Assembly (NCBI GenBank): GCA_946482595.1
Contig: CAMLSD010000170.1
Span: 1-6,788, forward strand
From: an uncultured Comamonadaceae bacterium
Lineage (GTDB): Bacteria; Pseudomonadota; Gammaproteobacteria; Burkholderiales; Burkholderiaceae
Direction: 5' to 3'
Length of the DNA: 6,788 bases
The stretch's first letter is position 1; the number at the start of each line of letters is the position of its first letter. The position numbers were made by a program, and so were the translations under genes. Under the pieces are notes generated by a model. It was not told the DNA's origin. It was given only the letters and a program-made list of their open reading frames with translations, and ran no database searches. Below are positions 1 through 6,606 of this stretch, one piece after another.

Positions 1-941
1 GCGCGCAGGATGCCGATCTCGCGCCGCTTCTGCACCACCGACACCACCAGCACGCTGGCAATGCCCAGCACCACCACCACCATCACCACACCACGGATGA
101 CGGCCGTGCTCACCGATTGCGCGTTCAGCGCTGAGACCAGCTGCGCATTGGCCTGCTGCCAGCTCTCTGCCTTGTAGGGCCAGCGCACCGCCAGCTCATC
201 GGCCAGCGTCCGGGCCGACCAGATGTCGGCCAGCGTGAGGTCCAGGCTGGTGGCACCGCCCGGCAGGCCCGCCAGGCTCTGTGCCGCACGCAGCGGCACG
301 ATCACCGTGCGCCGGTTCAGCTCGCGCACACCCAGGTCCACCAGCGCCGTGACACGCAGTGAATCGTTGATGCCCCCCGTGGAAATGCCCACCCGGTCCC
401 CGACGCGCACACCGAGGTCGTCTGCCAGATCGCGCCCGAGGATGCCCTCGCCGGGCGCGAGCCGCGCCGTGCCCTGCACGACCTTGGCGCGCAGGCCGAC
501 GATGCGGTCGTAGCGGTCGAGGTCCACACCCAGCAGCGCGATCGCCTTGGTGGCCTCCCCGCGCGAGGCCAGGCCTGCGGCCGACACCATCGGCGACACC
601 GCCGCCACTTCCGGCATGGCTTCCAGCAGGGGCACCAGCTGCTGCCAGTTGCCCATGGAACGCAGTCGCTGGGTGCGTGGCTGCGTCTGCACCAGCTCGG
701 CGGTACCGGGCGCAGTGGCGCCGCGGGCGGGCAGCACGGTTTCATCGAGCGGGCTCAGCGTCAGGTGGGCCTGTGCGCCCAGGGTCTTTTCGATCGTGTT
801 GCTCTGCAGCCCGGTGATGAGCGCCGAAATGTAGGCCACCACCGCCACGCCTGCCGCCACGCCGACGATGATCAGCAGCGTCTGCATGCGCCCTTCGCGC
901 AGAAACCGTGTGGCAATGCGGATCTCGAATCCGAGGATCAC
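1..941 (-). CDS. FtsX/MacB-type ABC transporter permease, partial (C-terminus beyond window)
   Basis: Inner-membrane permease of a MacB/LolC-like ABC exporter. These work with a cytoplasmic ATPase, and often a periplasmic adaptor, to move lipids, peptides or drugs outwards. About 313 residues are visible. A first membrane segment lies at about residues 20-45, a large periplasmic domain follows to about 275, and a second membrane segment (rich in V, I, G) lies at about 279-301. The second segment is followed by [10 protein letters not shown], the signature seen after TM2 in FtsX-family permeases. The remaining two membrane segments must lie left of base 1. I chose the GTG at 941 because GAGG sits 8 nt upstream; another GTG at 947 has only 2 nt of spacing. 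The start is 10 nt downstream of the adaptor stop codon, so the two genes are surely one operon. The substrate is unknown. No ATPase gene is visible, so it may lie further left. The family call is confident; a specific name (MacB, LolC/E, DevC) is not supported. Confidence 0.9.
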   Translation of the reverse strand, partial: MILGFEIRIATRFLREGRMQTLLIIVGVAAGVAVVAYISALITGLQSNTIEKTLGAQAHLTLSPLDETVLPARGATAPGTAELVQTQPRTQRLRSMGNWQQLVPLLEAMPEVAAVSPMVSAAGLASRGEATKAIALLGVDLDRYDRIVGLRAKVVQGTARLAPGEGILGRDLADDLGVRVGDRVGISTGGINDSLRVTALVDLGVRELNRRTVIVPLRAAQSLAGLPGGATSLDLTLADIWSARTLADELAVRWPYKAESWQQANAQLVSALNAQSVSTAVIRGVVMVVVVLGIASVLVVSVVQKRREIGILR

Positions 942-951
942 GGCCACGCCC

Positions 952-2238
952 TCACCGGCCCATGGCCTCGGTCATGGCAGCGCCGGCGTCGTCCCGCGCG
1001 CCCTTGCCGGGCCCGGCGAGCGTGGCGGCTACGGCCACCGTCCGCACCCGCTGCCCGGGTGGCGGCACGACGGTGCCGATCAGCACCTGCTCGCCCTCGT
1101 TCAGGCCATCGAGGATTTCCACCGCATCGAGCGTGCGCATCCCCACGCGCACCGGGCGCGCCTCGACCCGCCCGTCGCGCTCAAGCCAGACGCTGGTGCC
1201 CGCCGACCCGCCGTCACGCAGCGCGGCCACCGGCACCACCAGCGTGCGCTCGCGGCGCCCGGTCTCCACCTCGACCGACAGGGTCATGTCCTCGCGCAGG
1301 AAGCCGGGCAGCGGCGGCAGCACGGAAAACTTCACCTCGATCGCCCCGCGCTGGGCATCGATCAGCGGTGCGATGGACAGCACGCGGGCCTTGAACCGCT
1401 CGGTCGGGTAGGCATCGGCCAGCACATCGGCCGTCTGGCCGGGTTCGAGCTGACCGAGATAGCGCTCGTCCACCTGGGCTACCAGCTGCAGCGGGCCGGC
1501 CAGCGCCAGGCGGAGCAGGGCGCGGCCGGGCTGCACGATCTGGCCGGGCTCCACCAGCCGGGACAGCACCCGTGCATCGGCCGGCGCAAGCAGCACCGAC
1601 TCGGCCAGGCGCGCTTGCGCGGCCACGCGGGCCGCACTGGCCAGCGCCAGCTGGGCCTGCGCCTGGGCCACATCGGTGCCGGGCTCCGCGTTGGCCGCGC
1701 GCTGCGCCCGCGCGGCATCGAGCTGGGCCTGCGCCACCGCCACGGTGCGGCGCACCTCGTCCAGGCGCGCCTGACTCACAAAACCCTGGGCCACCAGGTC
1801 CAGCGTGCGCTGCAACTCGGCCTGCGCGGCGACCAGCACCGACTCCGCCTGTGCCACACCCGCCTGTGCGGCGCTGCGCCCGGAGCTGCGCAAACCGGCC
1901 AGTCGCGCGGCGGCCTGGCGTTCGCTGGCCTGGGTTTGCGCCAGCGCGGCCTGCAGCTCGTCGCTTTCCAGCCGCACCAGCACATCGCCCGCACCCACCT
2001 GCGCCCCTTCGGCCACCAGCACCGCCCGTACACGCCCGGTCAGCGTGCTGCCCAGCTCCACCCGCGATGCGGTGGCCACCCGGGCAGAAAACTGCAGCGT
2101 ACGCACCAGCGGGCCCACGCTGACGCGAGTGGCCGGCACCTGCGGGGCGCGTGTTGTCCACCATGCGGCCACGGCGATCATGCACACGACAGCAAGCAGC
2201 AACACGGCAAGGGTGGAGCGACGCGACATCGCGCCCAT
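952..2238 (-). CDS. Periplasmic adaptor subunit of efflux system (MacA/HlyD/RND membrane-fusion family)
   Basis: Membrane-fusion protein bridging an inner-membrane transporter to an outer-membrane channel; 428 aa, a normal family length. One hydrophobic segment at residues 8-27 anchors it or acts as a signal. The first half of the lipoyl domain spans about 60-95 (VRAVLVAEGAQVGAGDVLVRL). An Ala/Gln/Arg-rich helical hairpin (coiled coil) covers about 96-212. The second lipoyl half covers about 213-247 (LAPADARVLSRLVEPGQIV). A beta-barrel domain lies at about 248-325, and a membrane-proximal domain with VVPVAAL at 335-340 follows. The tail after about 405 is Gly/Ala-rich and probably disordered. 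The permease downstream points to an ABC exporter (MacA-like role) rather than an RND pump. An in-frame ATG at 2229 (MSRRSTL) is an alternative start; neither has a good Shine-Dalgarno sequence. The substrate cannot be read from the sequence. Confidence 0.92.
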   Translation of the reverse strand: MGAMSRRSTLAVLLLAVVCMIAVAAWWTTRAPQVPATRVSVGPLVRTLQFSARVATASRVELGSTLTGRVRAVLVAEGAQVGAGDVLVRLESDELQAALAQTQASERQAAARLAGLRSSGRSAAQAGVAQAESVLVAAQAELQRTLDLVAQGFVSQARLDEVRRTVAVAQAQLDAARAQRAANAEPGTDVAQAQAQLALASAARVAAQARLAESVLLAPADARVLSRLVEPGQIVQPGRALLRLALAGPLQLVAQVDERYLGQLEPGQTADVLADAYPTERFKARVLSIAPLIDAQRGAIEVKFSVLPPLPGFLREDMTLSVEVETGRRERTLVVPVAALRDGGSAGTSVWLERDGRVEARPVRVGMRTLDAVEILDGLNEGEQVLIGTVVPPPGQRVRTVAVAATLAGPGKGARDDAGAAMTEAMGR

Positions 2239-2263
2239 TCTTGCACCCCAGGGGATCGCGCGC

Positions 2264-2280
2264 GGTCAACGGCATTGACC
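2264..2280. repeat. Inverted repeat GGTCAA-N5-TTGACC upstream of the efflux operon
   Basis: Perfect 6-bp arms around CGGCA, 26 bp upstream of the adaptor start and in the gap between the GIY-YIG-like gene and the efflux operon. It could be an operator for the efflux genes, whose minus strand carries TTGACC as a possible -35 here, or a weak stem after the upstream gene. No T-tract follows, so an intrinsic terminator is unlikely. No convincing -10 was found at the right distance. Confidence 0.4.
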
Positions 2281-2311
2281 TGCATCAGGGCCCGCGACGC
2301 AGCGTGGCAGC

Positions 2312-2647
2312 TCAGGCCTGCCACACCCCATAGCCCGCCTCGCGCAGCCCGATGGCCAGTTCCACCTCCATCTCGCGCGCAGCCTCATACGGCATCGGGT
2401 TGTAGACCTCGTACAGCTGCGGCAGCAGGCGCAGGCCGTACTCGCGCACGAAGCGGTTGGACTGGATGCCGGCCTTGTGCTTGTCGAAACGCAGGTCCGG
2501 GTCCAGCCCGGTCATGCCGACGTACACGAACGGTTTACCCAGCTGGTAGTCCGGGTTGGCCTTGCGAAAGCTCGGCTCGTTCCACACGCGGTCGCACAGC
2601 TCGATGACATACACCGAGTGGTGGTGGCGGGTGGTGCGGCGTGGCAT
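2312..2647 (-). CDS. Small GIY-YIG nuclease-like protein
   Basis: A 111-aa protein. Residues 12-17 (VYVIEL) and 41-46 (VYVGMT) match the two beta-strand motifs of the GIY-YIG fold. Arg53 in DLRFDKHKAG fits the conserved helix arginine, and Glu92/94/96 in REMEVELA are candidates for the metal-binding glutamate. GIY-YIG domains cut DNA with a single metal ion, but many small stand-alone members have no known role, so activity is not proven. The frame stays open upstream to an ATG at 2779. I chose the ATG at 2647 because the motif begins directly after it and because upstream sequence is occupied by the repeats that control the divergent hipBA genes. An ATG at 2680 is also possible; none of these has a clear Shine-Dalgarno sequence. 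The gene diverges from hipB, so the hip operators could also affect it. It may be a resident chromosomal gene unrelated to the toxin module. Confidence 0.75.
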   Translation of the reverse strand: MPRRTTRHHHSVYVIELCDRVWNEPSFRKANPDYQLGKPFVYVGMTGLDPDLRFDKHKAGIQSNRFVREYGLRLLPQLYEVYNPMPYEAAREMEVELAIGLREAGYGVWQA

Positions 2648-2697
2648 GGGGGTCAGTCTAGTGTCGTGCTGGGGGGCCATCGCCGCTGGGCCAGTGA

Positions 2698-2715
2698 AGT
2701 CCGCAAACACAGTCC
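2698..2715 (+). promoter_or_regulatory. HipB-type operator-like site A (module 1)
   Basis: AGTCC-GCAAACAC-AGTCC. Left half-site and core match the other three copies; the right half-site is degenerate. It is the outermost copy, nearest the divergent GIY-YIG-like gene. Confidence 0.55.
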
Positions 2716-2727
2716 TTGAGCGCTTAA

Positions 2728-2745
2728 TGTCCGTGATTGCGGACC
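2728..2745 (-). promoter_or_regulatory. HipB-type operator-like site B (module 1)
   Basis: Top strand TGTCC-GTGATTGC-GGACC. Read on the minus strand, its core GCAATCAC aligns with cores A and C. It starts 30 bp after site A. Its half-sites give the cleanest GTCC/GGAC symmetry of the four copies. Confidence 0.65.
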
Positions 2746-2753
2746 TGTGTGAC

Positions 2754-2782
2754 TGGACGATGTCTGTAAACACAGACATAAT
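2754..2782 (+). promoter_or_regulatory. Candidate sigma70 promoter of hipBA module 1
   Basis: -35 TGGACG (4 of 6 matches to TTGACA) at 2754-2759, a 17-bp spacer, and -10 CATAAT (5 of 6) at 2777-2782. Transcription would start near 2789, about 19 nt before the hipB start codon. Operator C fills the spacer and reaches into the -10, and operator D lies across the start site, so HipB binding here should block RNA polymerase. Inferred from sequence only. Confidence 0.6.
2761..2778 (+). promoter_or_regulatory. HipB-type operator-like site C (module 1), perfect palindrome arms
   Basis: TGTCT-GTAAACAC-AGACA. The dyad extends to 2760-2779 as ATGTCTGT-AAAC-ACAGACAT, perfect 8-bp arms. It starts 33 bp after site B and sits between the candidate -35 and -10. 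Confidence 0.7.
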
Positions 2783-2790
2783 CCGCGTTA

Positions 2791-2808
2791 AGACTCAGAT
2801 TACGGACA
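2791..2808 (-). promoter_or_regulatory. HipB-type operator-like site D (module 1), touching the hipB start codon
   Basis: Top strand AGACT-CAGATTAC-GGACA; on the minus strand the core GTAATCTG aligns with the other cores. It starts 30 bp after site C. Its last A is the first base of the hipB ATG, so it covers the translation initiation region. Confidence 0.55.
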
Positions 2809-3149
2809 TGAAGCGGAACGAGGCACCCCTCCTTGACGCAGCTCGCGTACAGGAAGCTCGCGAGCTGGGCGAAAAGCTCGCCAGGTTGCGCCTGGCCCGG
2901 CGCTTGCGGCAAGCCGACGCGGCTGCACGCGCGGGCCTGGCCCGCTCGACGGCCGTGCTCATCGAAAAGGGCGACCTCAGCCGGACGCAGGCGCAGATCC
3001 TGCGGTACCTGGAAGCGATCGCTCCGGGCGTGACACTGCTCGCGCTGCTGCAGGAGACCGATCCGTCCCTGCAGGCGCTGCGCACCCGTGAGCTCACGCA
3101 GCGCGTGCGGCCGCTCAGCAAGGACGAGCTGGGCAAGCTCGACTTCTGA
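2808..3149 (+). CDS. hipB: HipB-family antitoxin, XRE-type HTH repressor (module 1)
   Basis: A 113-aa antitoxin that should bind and neutralise the HipA kinase encoded next to it and repress their shared promoter. An XRE/Cro helix-turn-helix spans about residues 19-80; the probable recognition helix is LARSTAVLIEKG (44-55). The C-terminal tail (about 84-113, ending KDELGKLDF) extends beyond the HTH; in E. coli HipB the tail contacts HipA. The ATG at 2808 was chosen because it lies just downstream of the promoter; ATGs at 2727 and 2760 are in frame but lie inside the operator/promoter region. The Shine-Dalgarno match is weak (GGA only). The stop TGA overlaps the hipA ATG by one base, so the genes are translationally coupled. 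Four repeats upstream point to cooperative autorepression. The HTH call is firm; the name follows from the partner gene. Confidence 0.9.
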   Translation: MKRNEAPLLDAARVQEARELGEKLARLRLARRLRQADAAARAGLARSTAVLIEKGDLSRTQAQILRYLEAIAPGVTLLALLQETDPSLQALRTRELTQRVRPLSKDELGKLDF

Positions 3150-4528
3150 TGCCTGCCCGCACCCGTGAGCTGACGATCTTTGGGTGGCTGCCGGAACAGC
3201 CCACTGGGCGCTTCGTGCCGGCGGGGCTGCTGCAGTTGACCGAAGCCGTCGGCGCCAACCCACGAGACCGCGAGCTGAGTTCTCGATTCGCCTACGGCCT
3301 GGGGTACCTGAAGCGGCCCGCGGCCATTGAAGTCGATCCGGTCAGCCTGGGCCTGGCAGACCGCGAGCTCGTACGCGGCCAGCAGCTCTTCCCTGTCAAG
3401 GGCCTGGAGGAGTTCGGTGGCATCCGGGACGCCGCGCCCGATGCCTGGGGCCGGCGCGTCATCGAGGCTCGCCGCAAGGTGCCGGCCAACAGCCTGTCCG
3501 AAGCCGACTACCTGCTCGAAGCCGGGGGCGACCGCGTCGGCGCACTGGATGTGCGCACCGGCCTCGACAGCGAGGCGTCGCCGTCGGCCAGTGACCTGCA
3601 CTCGCTCGAGTACGTGATGCAGGCGGCCGAAGCCGTCGACAACGGAACACCGGTTCCCGCCCAGCTCGAGGCCTACCTGGGCGCCGGGCCCTCGGCGGGC
3701 GGCGCACGGCCAAAGGCTTCAGTGCGCGATGAACAAGGCGCCCTGTGGCTGGCCAAGTTTCCGGCGAGGGGCGACACTTTCAACGTGGCCCGCGCGGAGG
3801 CCTGCACCCTGGAGCTGGCACGGCGCTGCGGGCTGACGGTTCCCGAGGTGCGGTACCTGCCCATCGGCCGCAAGCCGGTGATGCTGATCCGACGGTTCGA
3901 CCGCTACTGGGCGCCGGCCGGAGCGCTGCCCGCCGCCCGCATGGCGATGCACGACAGCCGCCCCGGTGCAGACCGGGTGGAAGGCCGCGTGCCCTTCGCA
4001 AGCGGCCTGACCCTGGTCGCCTGCTCCGAGTTCGAGTCGCGGACCAAGGGCTACGCCGACCTCTCGGCAGCGATCCGCCGGCATGTGCATCCACCGCTCA
4101 TCAAGGCCGCCTGCGAGGAGCTGTTCGCTCGCATGGTCTTCAACATCTTCGTCAGCAATGACGATGACCACCTGCGCAATCACGGCTTCGTTTTCGACCA
4201 TCGGCTGGGCGGCTGGCTGTTGAGCCCGCTGTACGACGTCGTGCCGCGCCCGGGGCACGCCGACGAGCGCATGCTGCACCTCGACGTCGGTGACCAGGGC
4301 AAGCTGGCAACGCTGGACAACGCACTGAGCCGCTTTGCTGCCTTCACCGCAGCGCGCTCCGATGCCGTCGCGATCGTTCGACGCATATGGGCTGGCGTGC
4401 GGCAATGGAAGACCGCATTCGAGGACTGCGGGGCCGATGCTGCGCTGCTCGATCAAGTGTCCAGTGCGTTCAGGAAGCTCGAGGACATCGCCAGCGCGCA
4501 ACTGGTGGCCGAGATCCGCAAGGGGTGA
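3149..4528 (+). CDS. hipA: HipA-family Ser/Thr kinase toxin (module 1)
   Basis: A 459-aa HipA-fold kinase, close to the usual 430-460. Characterised HipA toxins phosphorylate aminoacyl-tRNA synthetases (GltX in E. coli), causing growth arrest and persistence; the target here is unknown. The N-terminal domain (about 1-165) carries FGGIRDAAPDAWGRRVIEAR (89-108), typical of one HipA branch. The Ser-containing, autophosphorylation-type loop is SAGGARPK (182-189). The ATP-binding Lys is K203 in LAKF. RRFDRYW (248-254) is the conserved strand-turn motif. The catalytic motif SNDDDHLRN (336-344) puts D339 and N344 at the places of E. coli D309 and N314, and SPLYDVVP (359-366) gives the metal-binding D363. 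All key residues are present, so it should be active. It is co-transcribed with hipB with a one-base overlap. It differs strongly from the second HipA in this window, especially in the N-terminal domain. Confidence 0.94.
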   Translation: MPARTRELTIFGWLPEQPTGRFVPAGLLQLTEAVGANPRDRELSSRFAYGLGYLKRPAAIEVDPVSLGLADRELVRGQQLFPVKGLEEFGGIRDAAPDAWGRRVIEARRKVPANSLSEADYLLEAGGDRVGALDVRTGLDSEASPSASDLHSLEYVMQAAEAVDNGTPVPAQLEAYLGAGPSAGGARPKASVRDEQGALWLAKFPARGDTFNVARAEACTLELARRCGLTVPEVRYLPIGRKPVMLIRRFDRYWAPAGALPAARMAMHDSRPGADRVEGRVPFASGLTLVACSEFESRTKGYADLSAAIRRHVHPPLIKAACEELFARMVFNIFVSNDDDHLRNHGFVFDHRLGGWLLSPLYDVVPRPGHADERMLHLDVGDQGKLATLDNALSRFAAFTAARSDAVAIVRRIWAGVRQWKTAFEDCGADAALLDQVSSAFRKLEDIASAQLVAEIRKG

Positions 4529-4714
4529 TTGCGTGGGCGCGCAACAGCGAGCTCGGCAAGACTGCTGCCAACGTACAAAGGCCCTGGCCGTCGCGTTCAG
4601 TTGCTGTACCCAGTGTCGTGCCCTCCATGTGAGTCACTCGCGGTGCGTCGGCGGCCAGCCTGCCGAGGCGCAGCAGGTCACGCCCGCTTCAGGGTGCGTT
4701 GTGCAGAGCATCCC
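4529..4714. other. Gap between the two convergent hipA genes
   Basis: A 186-bp stretch where both toxin operons end. I see no convincing gene, no operator-like repeat of either type and no T-rich intrinsic terminator. It holds one imperfect hairpin, described separately. With no strong terminator visible, read-through from each operon could give antisense RNA to the other. Confidence 0.6.
4644..4672. terminator. Imperfect GC-rich hairpin between convergent hipA genes
   Basis: Stem TGCG/CGCA plus TCGGC/GCCGA with a 2-nt bulge (4667-4668) and a 9-nt loop. There is no T-tract on either side. It could be a weak bidirectional stop or just a stable 3' end; intrinsic termination is doubtful. Confidence 0.25.
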
Positions 4715-6187
4715 CTAAGGCAGCAGCCTCGCGGCCATCTCGGGCAACACGATGTGGCGAAGCACGCCCAGGATCCTGAGCTGTTGAGCCTTCTCCTGGG
4801 GCGGCTGCTGCACGGCCATGGCTTGAGCGGCGACAGCGTGCGCTGCAGCCCGCTTGGCCGCATCGTGTTCCGCGGCGCCGGGTTTCAGGCCTCGTGCCTT
4901 GAGCTGCGCCAGCAAGCCCTCCTGTGATGGGTCATGCGCTGCATGGAGCACATCAAAGGCAGCAAGCACACGGGTGACGACCTCACGGATGGTTCGGGCG
5001 GCCAGTGGCTCGGGCACACCGAGCACCTGGGCGGCGGCCAGCATGGTTTGTGGCGTCACCTGGTCAAAGCGCGTGACGTCCTTCGACAGGTGCAATGCCA
5101 GCGGTACCTGGGGCCACATGCCGTTGTCGTCAGCAAACGCGCGAGTGTGATAGACCCCGGTGGCCAGCAAGTCGTAGTGAGGGGCGAGGTCGACCCGGCC
5201 CGGGGTGACGCGGAACGACAGGTTCTTGAGGTGGCAGTCGTCGTTGGCCACGAGCAGGTTGAAGACCAGCCAGCGAAAGAGCAGCACGGGTGTCGTGAGC
5301 TTGTCAGCGCAGGCTAGCGCCAGGTCTCGCAGGGCCTGTACGCCCTGTCCGTACTTGAACACCCTCGGCTTGTTGAGCAGCTGACAGGCGTCGATAACGT
5401 GCGTGCGCTGCACCTCGGGCGGCATCGCACCCGATTCCGGTGCCAGCGCGGCACGGTCAAATTGACGGTCGAACCGCTCAATGGCGTAGACCGGCTGTGG
5501 AACATGCAGCAGCATCACCGCGGGCACATCCAGCCTGGCGGCATCAGCCAGCGTCATCGTGAGCCATTCCAGGTAGGCCGAGGCGGGCCAGGCCTCGCTC
5601 GAGGGGTGGTCTGGCTTGAGGATGTGGGTGGAGGGCGTGGCGCCCACCGGCTCGTAGATGTCCTGACCCTTGAGTACCGCCAGCATCTTGTGCTGTGCCC
5701 CGGCCAGCGACATGCGCCTGGGTGCCTCCCGGGTCAACGTTGAACGAGGCAAGCCGCGTATGCGCTGGCTCAGCGCTGCATGGGGCAAGGGCTTCAAGGC
5801 GGGGTGGGCCGGTGGCTGCTGACCTGCCGGCAACAGGGTCAGGGAGCCCGCCGACTCGGCGCCCAGGTATTCCAGCAGCGCGAAGGCATCTTCGTGATGG
5901 CGCAGCCCGGCGTCCGCAGCAACGAGCTCGCGCAGCTTCTCTTCGGGCAACAGATTGTCGAAGTACCACTGCACCGGCCGAAACGTGGCGCCATCGCGGT
6001 GCAGCAGCGGGCCGCGCGGCAGGGCAGGGCAGAGGTCAAAGCTGTCGTCTCGAGCCGCCCATTCCGGGAGGTAAGCCAGGGCCCAGAGGTCGTTGTGCTC
6101 GTGCAGCGAACCCATGCGAACCTGGTTGATGAAGATGTCGAGCCGGCGGCCCCCGGGGAGCAGATCCACGCTTGTGGCATCAGTCAT
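4715..6187 (-). CDS. hipA: HipA-family Ser/Thr kinase toxin (module 2)
   Basis: A 490-aa HipA kinase, about 50 residues longer than E. coli HipA. The N-terminal domain (about 15-120) has the classic pattern: LDIFINQVRMGSL (16-28), then YFDNLLPEEKLRE (75-87). The Ser loop is MSLAGAQHK (159-167), very like E. coli SIAGAQEK, with S160 as the likely autophosphorylation site. The ATP-binding Lys is K191 in HILKPD. AIERFDR is at 235-241. The catalytic motif NDDCHLKN (315-322) gives D317 and N322, and LAPHYDLLA (334-342) gives D339. All key residues are intact. Beyond about residue 420 there is an Ala/Gln-rich helical extension. I chose the ATG at 6187, preceded by AGGGTGG at 5 nt, which overlaps the hipB stop by 8 nt; an ATG at 6250 would overlap hipB by 71 nt. 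The substrate is unknown; a tRNA synthetase is the family precedent. Confidence 0.94.
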   Translation of the reverse strand: MTDATSVDLLPGGRRLDIFINQVRMGSLHEHNDLWALAYLPEWAARDDSFDLCPALPRGPLLHRDGATFRPVQWYFDNLLPEEKLRELVAADAGLRHHEDAFALLEYLGAESAGSLTLLPAGQQPPAHPALKPLPHAALSQRIRGLPRSTLTREAPRRMSLAGAQHKMLAVLKGQDIYEPVGATPSTHILKPDHPSSEAWPASAYLEWLTMTLADAARLDVPAVMLLHVPQPVYAIERFDRQFDRAALAPESGAMPPEVQRTHVIDACQLLNKPRVFKYGQGVQALRDLALACADKLTTPVLLFRWLVFNLLVANDDCHLKNLSFRVTPGRVDLAPHYDLLATGVYHTRAFADDNGMWPQVPLALHLSKDVTRFDQVTPQTMLAAAQVLGVPEPLAARTIREVVTRVLAAFDVLHAAHDPSQEGLLAQLKARGLKPGAAEHDAAKRAAAHAVAAQAMAVQQPPQEKAQQLRILGVLRHIVLPEMAARLLP

Positions 6188-6539
6188 CGGAGCCACCCTG
6201 ATCCGCTGCGGCCTGCTGCGTCGACGCGCTGCCTGTCTCACCGGCAGCACGCTTGCGACGCTGTCTATGCGCCCGGCGCTGTCGAGCCTTGTTCAGCTCG
6301 TCCCGGTAACGCTGAGCCTGTGACTCCGGAAGCTCCAGGCCGACCTTCACCCCCAGTTGCTGCAGCAACCGCAGGACCATGCCCATCTGCACCGTCGCCT
6401 TGCCGTTTTCCAGATCGGTCATGAACTGTTTGCTCACCCCTGCAGTGAGCGCGAAGTCGTCAATGCGAATGCCCGCCTGCTTGCGCAGCGTCCGGATGGC
6501 CACACCGGCTTCCAGCACGGAAGTCAAAGGGATGTTCAT
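6180..6539 (-). CDS. hipB: HipB-family antitoxin, XRE-type HTH repressor (module 2)
   Basis: A 119-aa antitoxin for the adjacent HipA and probable repressor of the operon. The HTH spans about residues 12-66, with recognition helix VSKQFMTDLENGK (35-47). After the HTH comes a short strand-forming segment (VKVGLELPE, 64-72), then a very basic stretch with 11 Arg/Lys between 84 and 97 (KARQRRAHRQRRKR region), and a Ser/Gln/Ala/Asp tail that looks disordered. The basic tail is unusual and could add non-specific DNA or RNA contact. The ATG at 6539 has AGGA 6 nt upstream. The stop codon overlaps the hipA start by 8 nt, so translation is coupled. It shares only the HTH fold with the module 1 antitoxin; recognition helices and operators differ. 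Confidence 0.92.
   Translation of the reverse strand: MNIPLTSVLEAGVAIRTLRKQAGIRIDDFALTAGVSKQFMTDLENGKATVQMGMVLRLLQQLGVKVGLELPESQAQRYRDELNKARQRRAHRQRRKRAAGETGSASTQQAAADQGGSDD
6193..6199 (-). promoter_or_regulatory. Ribosome binding site deciding the hipA (module 2) start
   Basis: AGGGTGG on the minus strand, 5 nt before the ATG at 6187 and inside the end of hipB. It supports that start over the upstream ATG at 6250. Confidence 0.5.
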
Positions 6540-6545
6540 GCGTGT

Positions 6546-6549
6546 TCCT
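6546..6549 (-). promoter_or_regulatory. Ribosome binding site of hipB (module 2)
   Basis: AGGA on the minus strand with 6 nt to the ATG at 6539. The wider sequence AGGAA equals one operator half-site (TTCCT on the plus strand at 6545-6549), so a repressor contact here is conceivable, but a ribosome binding site is the simpler reading. Confidence 0.6.
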
Positions 6550-6593
6550 GCGATCTTGTGAGCGCCCCCAGGGCCGGGCTGCGCCCTGCCCGC

Positions 6594-6605
6594 CCCCCGC
6601 GGGGG
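6594..6605. repeat. GC-only palindrome in the hipBA module 2 leader
   Basis: CCCCCGCGGGGG, a perfect 12-bp palindrome about 55 bp upstream of the hipB start. It sits directly next to the larger hairpin at 6607-6639. Function unknown; it may simply add leader structure. Confidence 0.5.
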
Positions 6606-6606
6606 T

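Noticed and set aside
868..2607. A 579-codon open frame on the plus strand
   Set aside because: It lies opposite the adaptor gene, is rich in Arg, His, Pro and Gln with no recognisable domain, and runs across the adaptor start and into the next gene. It is an antisense shadow caused by high GC.
2648..2779. N-terminal extension of the GIY-YIG-like protein to the ATG at 2779
   Set aside because: This stretch is the repeat-rich control region of the divergent hipBA operon. The codons reflect operator sequence, not a protein domain.
2727..2807. Earlier in-frame starts (2727, 2760) for hipB of module 1
   Set aside because: They lie upstream of the predicted transcription start or inside operators. 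The MSV repeats arise only because the operators contain ATGTCC or ATGTCT.
2698..2808. CRISPR-like short array
   Set aside because: The units are 18-bp dyads separated by only 12-15 bp, with alternating orientation and promoter overlap. This is an operator array, not a repeat-spacer array.
4644..4672. Integron attC-like site (the hairpin with a bulge near a toxin gene)
   Set aside because: There is no core GTTRRRY-type site, no integrase and no cassette-array structure. The hairpin is short and GC-driven.
4529..4714. Small open frames in the gap between the two hipA genes
   Set aside because: They are mostly extensions of shadow frames from the toxin genes. No ribosome binding site or domain-like composition was seen.
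6188..6250. Earlier start (6250) for hipA of module 2
   Set aside because: It would overlap hipB by 71 nt, adds an Arg-rich stretch not typical of HipA, and the ATG at 6187 has a ribosome binding site.
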